From: an uncultured Bacteroidales bacterium
Lineage (GTDB): Bacteria; Bacteroidota; Bacteroidia; Bacteroidales; UBA932
Direction: 5' to 3'
Length of the DNA: 11,477 bases
NCBI GenBank assembly: GCA_946406275.1
Contig: CAMJJZ010000036.1
Span: forward strand, 1 to 11,477
Under the pieces are notes generated by a model. It was not told where the DNA came from. It worked only from the letters and a program-made list of their open reading frames with translations, and did not search any database. Below, in pieces: positions 6,273 to 11,477 of this stretch (position 1 is the stretch's first letter; every line of letters begins with the position of its first letter). The translations under genes and the position numbers were made by a program.

Positions 6273-7421
6273 ATGAAAGTTCTTGTAATTGACGACGAGC
6301 GCGCCATCCGCTACTCCATGAAAGAGATTCTGGAGATGGAAAGCTACGAGGTGGAAACGGCAGAAAACGGCGAGGAAGGACTCTCCAAGGCAGAAAAGGA
6401 AAAGTACGACGCCATTTTCTGCGACATCAAGATGCCGGTCATGGACGGCACGGAAGTCCTGGTGAAGGCAATAGAGGCGGGCATTGAATCTCCGGTGATC
6501 ATGGTCTCCGGCCATGCGGACATCCAGACCGCCGTGGACTGCATCAAGAAGGGCGCCTTCGACTTCATCGAAAAGCCCCTGGACCTCAACCGCATACTCA
6601 TCACCCTCAAGAACGCAACGGACAAGGCAAACCTTGTCTCCCAGACAAAGATCCTCAAAAAGAAAGTCTACGGCCAGCAGATGATAGGCGAGTCGGAAGG
6701 CATCAAACACGTAAGGGAAATCATAGACAAGGTGGCCCCCACGGATGCCGGCGTGCTCATCACCGGCCCCAACGGCTCCGGCAAGGAGCTGGTGGCCCGA
6801 GCCCTGCACCAGCAGAGCCAGCGCTCCATGATGCCGTACGTGGAAGTGAACTGCGCCGCAATCCCGTCTGAGCTCATCGAGAGCGAGCTTTTCGGCCACG
6901 AGAAGGGATCGTTCACATCGGCAATCAAGCAGCATAAGGGTAAGTTCGAGCAAGCCGACGGCGGCACCCTCTTCCTGGACGAAATCGGTGATATGTCCCT
7001 TGCCGCACAGGCAAAGGTGCTGCGCGTGCTGCAGGAAAGGCGCATCTCCCGCGTGGGGTCGGACAAGGATATCGTGGTAAACGTAAGGGTAATCGCCGCC
7101 ACCAACAAGAACCTGCAGGAAGAAATCGTCAAAGGAAACTTCCGCGAGGACCTGTACCACAGGCTCAGCGTCATCGTCATAAAAGTCCCCACCCTGGACG
7201 AAAGGAAGGACGACATTCCCCTCCTGGTGGCCCATTTCCTGGACCAGATATGCTCGGAAAGCGCAATGCCCAGGAAGGAGTTCTCCAAGGAAGCCATCAA
7301 CCTTCTGGTCCAGAAGTCCTGGACTGGAAACATCCGCGAGCTCCGCAACGTGGTTGAGCGCCTGCTCATCCTGGGCGGAAATCCGGTAAGCGCACAGGAC
7401 GTGAAAGACTATGTAATCTAA
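6273..7421 (+). CDS. NtrC-family sigma-54 response regulator lacking a DNA-binding domain
   Basis: This 382-residue protein is a receiver plus a sigma-54-activating AAA+ ATPase. The receiver (about 1-118) has the acidic pair Asp7/Asp8, the phospho-acceptor Asp51 (CDIKMP), Ser79 and Lys101. The AAA+ domain (about 137-370) has Walker A GPNGSGKE (165-172), Walker B with Asp236-Glu237, sensor I Asn278, arginine-finger candidates Arg291 and Arg297, and the sensor II segment WTGNIRELRNVVER. The sigma-54 contact loop reads GSFTSA (212-217) rather than GAFTGA. The protein ends about 12 residues after the AAA+ domain (SAQDVKDYVI), so the Fis-type HTH of a usual NtrC of about 450-470 residues is missing. 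The stop is clean, with no HTH-like coding in the next gene, which starts 3 bp later. Similar short NtrC-like proteins are, as I recall, common in Bacteroidota. A weak -7-like GATATTTG lies at 6246-6253. The probable kinase is at 8-3502. Confidence 0.93.
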   Translation: MKVLVIDDERAIRYSMKEILEMESYEVETAENGEEGLSKAEKEKYDAIFCDIKMPVMDGTEVLVKAIEAGIESPVIMVSGHADIQTAVDCIKKGAFDFIEKPLDLNRILITLKNATDKANLVSQTKILKKKVYGQQMIGESEGIKHVREIIDKVAPTDAGVLITGPNGSGKELVARALHQQSQRSMMPYVEVNCAAIPSELIESELFGHEKGSFTSAIKQHKGKFEQADGGTLFLDEIGDMSLAAQAKVLRVLQERRISRVGSDKDIVVNVRVIAATNKNLQEEIVKGNFREDLYHRLSVIVIKVPTLDERKDDIPLLVAHFLDQICSESAMPRKEFSKEAINLLVQKSWTGNIRELRNVVERLLILGGNPVSAQDVKDYVI

Positions 7422-7424
7422 GCA

Positions 7425-10400
7425 ATGGCAAAGAAAGGCTGGAAAATACTCAGGAACGTAGTCATCGGGATACTGGCGTTTATCCTGGTGCTTCTTGTAG
7501 CTCTGCAAATCCTTCTGAGGCCGTCGGTCCTCACGGGCCTGGTGAACAAGTACGCGCCGCAGTTCGTGGAAGGCAACATAGAGTTCAGCAGCATTCGCAC
7601 AAGGCTCATCAAGAGCTTCCCGTACGCCAGCGTGGAGGCGGAGAACCTGAACATAACCTACCCTCACGAAAGGTACGCCCGCTTCGACTCCATCTATCCG
7701 CCCTCCGGCAGCCGTTTCAGCCTCATGAAGGCTGGTAACCAGAGGGGCGTGGAAAGCGGCATCGACACCCTGGCATCCATCAGAAGGGCCTATGTGGCCG
7801 TCAACTACGTGAACCTGGTGAAAGGCCAGATAGACATACGCAGCGTGGAGCTGGAAAGGCCACGCATCTTTGCCCATTACTTCGATTCCACGGCCGCCAA
7901 CTGGGACATTTTCCCTACCGGCGCCAGCGAAGATACCACATCGTCCGGAACCGCGGACATCAAACTCCACAAGGTGAACCTGAGCGGAAAGCCGTTCATA
8001 GTGTTCACCAACCCGCAGGACACCGTACATCTGATGATCCGCGCCAAGGAGCTTGACCTGGACGGCAAACTTCCCCTTGCCGATATCTGGAAAACCAACG
8101 CCACCCTTGCGGTAGACTCACTTTTCGTCTCCGGCCGTCTGCCGGCAGACACCCTTGCACTTGGCCTCACCAACCTCAACCTGGACATGGCCAAGCGCAG
8201 GATTCAGCTTGACGCCAACGCCAGGGCAATGCTCCGCACCAACAGCTTCGGACGCCTCCGCGTTCCCATCCACCTGGACGGCGACGCCACCATTCCCAAG
8301 GCCCCTGAAGGCGAGTTCGCCGCCAACGTGCACAGCCTCACCGTAGGCTTATCGGCCCTGGAGTTAAAGGCCAAAGGAGACATCCTGAGCCATAAGAATG
8401 GCATAGACATGGACGTTGACGCCGCCATAGAGGACTGCCCCATAGGCGACATCATCAAGGAATACAAGGAAAACATCCCGGCTCTCAAGAAAATCCGTGA
8501 CACGGACGCCAGAATAAGCCTGGACGCCCATGCGGAGGGCACTTATTCCAAGGACGAGATTCCGGCCATCAACGCCAAGCTGCTCATCCCCCAGTCCATG
8601 GTGGACATAGAGGGCGTGGGCCGCAAGGGCATGCTGGCCCTTGACGCAGACGTGGTTACGGACAACAGCTCCCGCCTGGACGCCGCCGTGCATAAGCTTC
8701 AGGCCGATATTGCCGGAGCCAAGCTCAACATTAGCGGCAACGGCTGGGACCTCCTGGGAGAAGACCCGGAGATGGCTGTTGACGGCACCATCCGCGCAAG
8801 GGTTGATTCCATCACCAGGGCGTTCCTGAAAGACATTCACGGCCAAGGAATCATCAAGGGAGACATCCACGGGAAGGCCAAGTTCTCCCAGCTGAACCTC
8901 CAGAGTATTGGCTACGCCAACATAGACTGCGACCTCTCCGGCAACGACCTCCGCGTAGACATGCCCAAGGACTCCGTCCACGCCTTTGTGAACAGCATCC
9001 AGCTCAACGTGGCCACCGCCGGCAACAAGATTGACAAGAGCATCCGCCAGGGCGCCCGCATCCTTTCCCTCAAGGGGGATATCGACACACTCAACGTCAC
9101 TTACGGGGCCGATGTCTTCGCCCGCGGCAGCAACCTCCGGATACTGGCCCAGAACTCGGCGGATATCCTCAAGGGCGGCAAGGAACTCACTCCCCTCATG
9201 GGCGTGCTCAAGGTAGACCGCCTGTCCCTCAAGGACCTGGACGGCGTTGAAATGGCCCTCAAGGGCAATACGGATCACTTCCGCATCATGCCGCCGGCCA
9301 AAGGAGAGAAGAGTCCCACCATCAAGCTCACTACGGACAACGAGGCCATAGCCGCCATCATGGAAGGCAACGCCTTTGCCATGAAGAACCTGTCGGCAAA
9401 CATATCGGCCCGCCAGCATATCACCAACGAAAAGTCCAAGAAGGAACGCAGGAATCACCTGCTGGATTCCCTCCAGAGGGTATATCCCGGCACCCCGCGT
9501 GACTCCCTCTTCCGCAAGGCACGCATGGAGAGGATGGCCCGCGAACTCAAGGACGATTTCGCCAGCGCGGACGTAATGCTGTCCATGTCCAAATCGTCCC
9601 AGCAGATGGCCAGGCAGTGGGACTTCAACGGAAGCCTGGGTCTGGACCTGGTACGCGCCTACTTAAAGGACTTCCCCATCACTCCGGAGATTACGGACAT
9701 CAAGGGTGACTTCTCCAACGACAAGGTCGATATCGAGAACCTCACCGTCACCGCCGGGCAGTCGGATCTTTCCGCCAGCGCCAATGTAAGCGGCATCCGG
9801 AGGCTCCTCACCGGCCGTGGAAAGCCCTACATAAAGGCCGATGCCAATATAATCAGCGACTACATCGACGCCAACGAGCTCATGCGGGCATATGCCCAGT
9901 TCGCACAGAGCCAGGTGAAGGATTCAACAGAGGCCCAGCCGGTGGACTCCACGTCGGAGAGCATCGCCGGGACCAACCTAATCGTCCTTCCTTCCAACTT
10001 GGAGGCCAACGTGATGCTGGAAGGCCACGGAATCAAGTACGACAGCCTCATGGTGGACTGGGTGGCCGCCGATATAGCCATGCGTGACCGCACCCTCCAG
10101 ATAACAAACGCCCTGGCCGCCTCCAACATGGGAGACCTGTACGTGGAAGGCTTCTACGCCACCCGCGCCAAGGACGATATCAAGGCCGGATTCGACCTCA
10201 ACATCGTTGACATATCGGCAGAAAAGGTGCTCACGCTGTTCCCGGACGTGAAGAAGGAAATGCCCATCATGAACTCCTTCTCCGGAGACCTGGACATGGA
10301 GATAGCCGCCACCACGGAGATAGACACCACCATGAACCTGATACTTCCCACAATTGACGGTATCATGCGGTTCACCGGCAGCCAGCTGGCCCTCAAGGAC

Positions 10401-11039
10401 AGCAAGGAGTTCACCAAGATTGCGAAGCTCCTGCTGTTCAAGGACAACACAAAGGCCGTGATAGACAACATGTCCGTGGCGGGAATGATCCGTAACAATA
10501 CCGTGGAGGTGTTCCCGTTCGTTCTGGCCGTAGACCGCTATGTGCTTGCCGCAAGCGGCGTCCAGAGCCTTGACGAGAAGTTCAAGTACCACATCTCCGT
10601 GATACGTTCGCCTCTGGTGGTGAAGTTCGGCCTCAACGCATGGGGTGACGATTTCAACCACATTAAGTACGGCCTTGGCAAACCGCTGTACACCACGCCC
10701 AACGTGCCCGTGTTCACCAAGCAGCTGGACACCGTGCAGTACAACCTTGTGGCCGCAATCCACAACGTGTTCGAGCTTGGCGTTGAGAAGGCCATCGCGG
10801 AGAACACCAGCCAGAACTTCATCCAGGAAGGCAAGGCCCGCGCCGGCTTCGACGTCCAGATAGACACCGTGGCCATGGACGACATAATCATGGCCCAGGT
10901 CCAGAGCATGGAAGGCATGACCGGCGACGTAGTTGAACGCGTTGCCGCCCGCCGCGAAGCCCTCCGCCAGGAAGTCCTCGCCCTGGAAGAAAAGTACGCC
11001 GCCCCCGCTCCTGCAGAGGCAGAAAAGAAGGATGACTGA
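7425..11039 (+). CDS. large AsmA-like envelope protein
   Basis: This 1204-residue protein belongs to the AsmA/TamB-like superfamily of envelope proteins, thought to help move lipids between membranes or assist outer-membrane biogenesis. It has one N-terminal membrane anchor (about residues 11-32, preceded by basic KKGWK) and then a long periplasmic part. The N-terminal AsmA-type segment (about 33-165) includes IEFSSIRTRLIKSFPYASVE and a later VELERPRIFAHY stretch. The middle is rich in short beta-strand repeats of the 'LDGKLPLAD... LDMAKRRIQLDA' kind. An AsmA-like C-terminal region lies at about 855-1085, around LPTIDGIMRFTGSQLALKDS. A charged, probably helical insertion occupies about 666-715, and the C-terminus is a helix followed by an Ala-Pro-Glu-Lys tail (1170-1204). 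It begins 3 bp after the regulator gene and overlaps prmA by 8 bp. Family membership is likely; the cargo or partner is unknown. Confidence 0.85.
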   Translation: MAKKGWKILRNVVIGILAFILVLLVALQILLRPSVLTGLVNKYAPQFVEGNIEFSSIRTRLIKSFPYASVEAENLNITYPHERYARFDSIYPPSGSRFSLMKAGNQRGVESGIDTLASIRRAYVAVNYVNLVKGQIDIRSVELERPRIFAHYFDSTAANWDIFPTGASEDTTSSGTADIKLHKVNLSGKPFIVFTNPQDTVHLMIRAKELDLDGKLPLADIWKTNATLAVDSLFVSGRLPADTLALGLTNLNLDMAKRRIQLDANARAMLRTNSFGRLRVPIHLDGDATIPKAPEGEFAANVHSLTVGLSALELKAKGDILSHKNGIDMDVDAAIEDCPIGDIIKEYKENIPALKKIRDTDARISLDAHAEGTYSKDEIPAINAKLLIPQSMVDIEGVGRKGMLALDADVVTDNSSRLDAAVHKLQADIAGAKLNISGNGWDLLGEDPEMAVDGTIRARVDSITRAFLKDIHGQGIIKGDIHGKAKFSQLNLQSIGYANIDCDLSGNDLRVDMPKDSVHAFVNSIQLNVATAGNKIDKSIRQGARILSLKGDIDTLNVTYGADVFARGSNLRILAQNSADILKGGKELTPLMGVLKVDRLSLKDLDGVEMALKGNTDHFRIMPPAKGEKSPTIKLTTDNEAIAAIMEGNAFAMKNLSANISARQHITNEKSKKERRNHLLDSLQRVYPGTPRDSLFRKARMERMARELKDDFASADVMLSMSKSSQQMARQWDFNGSLGLDLVRAYLKDFPITPEITDIKGDFSNDKVDIENLTVTAGQSDLSASANVSGIRRLLTGRGKPYIKADANIISDYIDANELMRAYAQFAQSQVKDSTEAQPVDSTSESIAGTNLIVLPSNLEANVMLEGHGIKYDSLMVDWVAADIAMRDRTLQITNALAASNMGDLYVEGFYATRAKDDIKAGFDLNIVDISAEKVLTLFPDVKKEMPIMNSFSGDLDMEIAATTEIDTTMNLILPTIDGIMRFTGSQLALKDSKEFTKIAKLLLFKDNTKAVIDNMSVAGMIRNNTVEVFPFVLAVDRYVLAASGVQSLDEKFKYHISVIRSPLVVKFGLNAWGDDFNHIKYGLGKPLYTTPNVPVFTKQLDTVQYNLVAAIHNVFELGVEKAIAENTSQNFIQEGKARAGFDVQIDTVAMDDIIMAQVQSMEGMTGDVVERVAARREALRQEVLALEEKYAAPAPAEAEKKDD

Positions 11040-11477
11040 TACAGAACAATATTTAGAGGTTTCCATCCGTCTTGACCCCTTCTCGGAAGAGATGGCGGAA
11101 ATCCTCATGGCAGAACTCGGGGAACTCCCCTACGATTCCTTCGTCACGGAGGAGCCATTCCTCAAGTGTTATATCCAGCGGGAGCAGTACAGGCCATCGG
11201 ACCTAAAGGTGGTCCTTAGCGGCTATGACTGCGTGGCCGGCTTCAATGCCGTGATGGTGGAAGGCCGCAACTGGAACCGCAACTGGGAGTTGTCCTTCCA
11301 GCCCATAGTGGTGGACGGCATCGTAACGGTAAAGGCACCTTTCAACACGGACGTCCCGCGTACGCGCTATAATATATGGATAGACCCTCAGATGGCATTT
11401 GGCACAGGTTATCACCATACTACATATATGATGATGCAGCGGCTGCTGGCCCTGCCCGTGCGCGGCAGCTATGTCTG
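11032..11477 (+). CDS. prmA: ribosomal protein L11 methyltransferase PrmA (3' end outside window)
   Basis: The gene starts with ATG at 11032, overlapping the AsmA-like gene by 8 bp (ATGACTGA), and stays open to the window edge, giving 148 codons of a protein that normally has about 280-300. The visible part begins MTDTEQYLEVSIRL and contains the N-terminal ribosome-binding domain, the NWNRNWE motif (80-86; a family pattern), and the start of the SAM-methyltransferase domain with the IDPQMAFGTGYHHTT motif (117-131), where FGTGxHxTT is diagnostic of PrmA. PrmA trimethylates ribosomal protein L11 in the cytoplasm. The overlap suggests it is translated from the same mRNA as the AsmA-like gene; an internal promoter cannot be excluded. 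The rest of the methyltransferase domain cannot be assessed. Confidence 0.93.
   Translation, partial: MTDTEQYLEVSIRLDPFSEEMAEILMAELGELPYDSFVTEEPFLKCYIQREQYRPSDLKVVLSGYDCVAGFNAVMVEGRNWNRNWELSFQPIVVDGIVTVKAPFNTDVPRTRYNIWIDPQMAFGTGYHHTTYMMMQRLLALPVRGSYV

Noticed and set aside
5523..8030. An 835-codon minus-strand open frame running from inside the AsmA-like gene through the regulator into cmk
   Set aside because: Only the last 232 codons resemble a protein family (Cmk). The upstream part is antisense to well-supported plus-strand genes and shows low-complexity His/Val/Leu/Asp-rich shadow composition.
8364..11108. Long minus-strand open frames (364 and 376 codons) antisense to the AsmA-like gene
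   Set aside because: They arise from GC-rich third positions in the plus-strand gene; composition is His/Gly/Val-rich with no recognisable motif.
11407..11418. Tyr127 in the PrmA FGTGYHHTT motif as an unusual change
   Set aside because: That position varies in the family (for example Thr in E. coli); the following His and the TT pair are kept.

Overview
The window looks like ordinary chromosome from a fairly GC-rich member of the Bacteroidota, most likely order Bacteroidales. The evidence is a DUF4783-type secreted protein next to rlmH, an overlapping cmk-ispH pair, a very large Bacteroidota-style AsmA protein, an NtrC-type regulator without a DNA-binding domain, and a promoter of the Bacteroidota -33/-7 type (TAnnTTTG) in front of rlmH. 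No family-level assignment is possible from sequence alone. I see no tRNA, rRNA, IS element, integrase, phage gene or CRISPR array.

Layout from left to right. On the minus strand, rlmH (3495-3968) is followed by a 1164-residue NtrY-like membrane histidine kinase (8-3502); the two overlap by 8 bp. Divergent from rlmH is a short secreted DUF4783-type protein (4019-4477). A 179-bp gap between convergent genes (4478-4656) holds two 45-bp repeats, each with inverted ends and A-tracts spaced at 10 bp. Next on the minus strand are cmk (5523-6221) and ispH (4657-5529), overlapping by 7 bp. Divergent from cmk is a plus-strand cluster: an NtrC-like sigma-54 response regulator (6273-7421), a 1204-residue AsmA-like protein (7425-11039), and the 5' part of prmA (11032 to the window end). 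No gap between genes exceeds 179 bp.

How the genes may work together. The NtrY-like kinase and the NtrC-like regulator form a plausible two-component pair, although they lie on opposite strands about 2.8 kb apart. The kinase has ten predicted membrane segments and three periplasmic regions. The regulator keeps its phosphorylation site and ATPase motifs but ends right after the AAA+ domain, and its sigma-54 contact loop reads GSFTSA instead of GAFTGA. It sits 3 bp upstream of the AsmA-like envelope gene, so an envelope-related role is a reasonable inference but is not shown by the sequence. The other genes are housekeeping: RlmH and PrmA modify the ribosome, Cmk recycles CMP, and IspH completes the MEP isoprenoid pathway.

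The most unusual DNA is the pair of A-tract repeats at 4501-4607. The most unusual protein features are the regulator's missing DNA-binding domain and the kinase's multi-sensor topology. No clearly new multi-gene system is visible.
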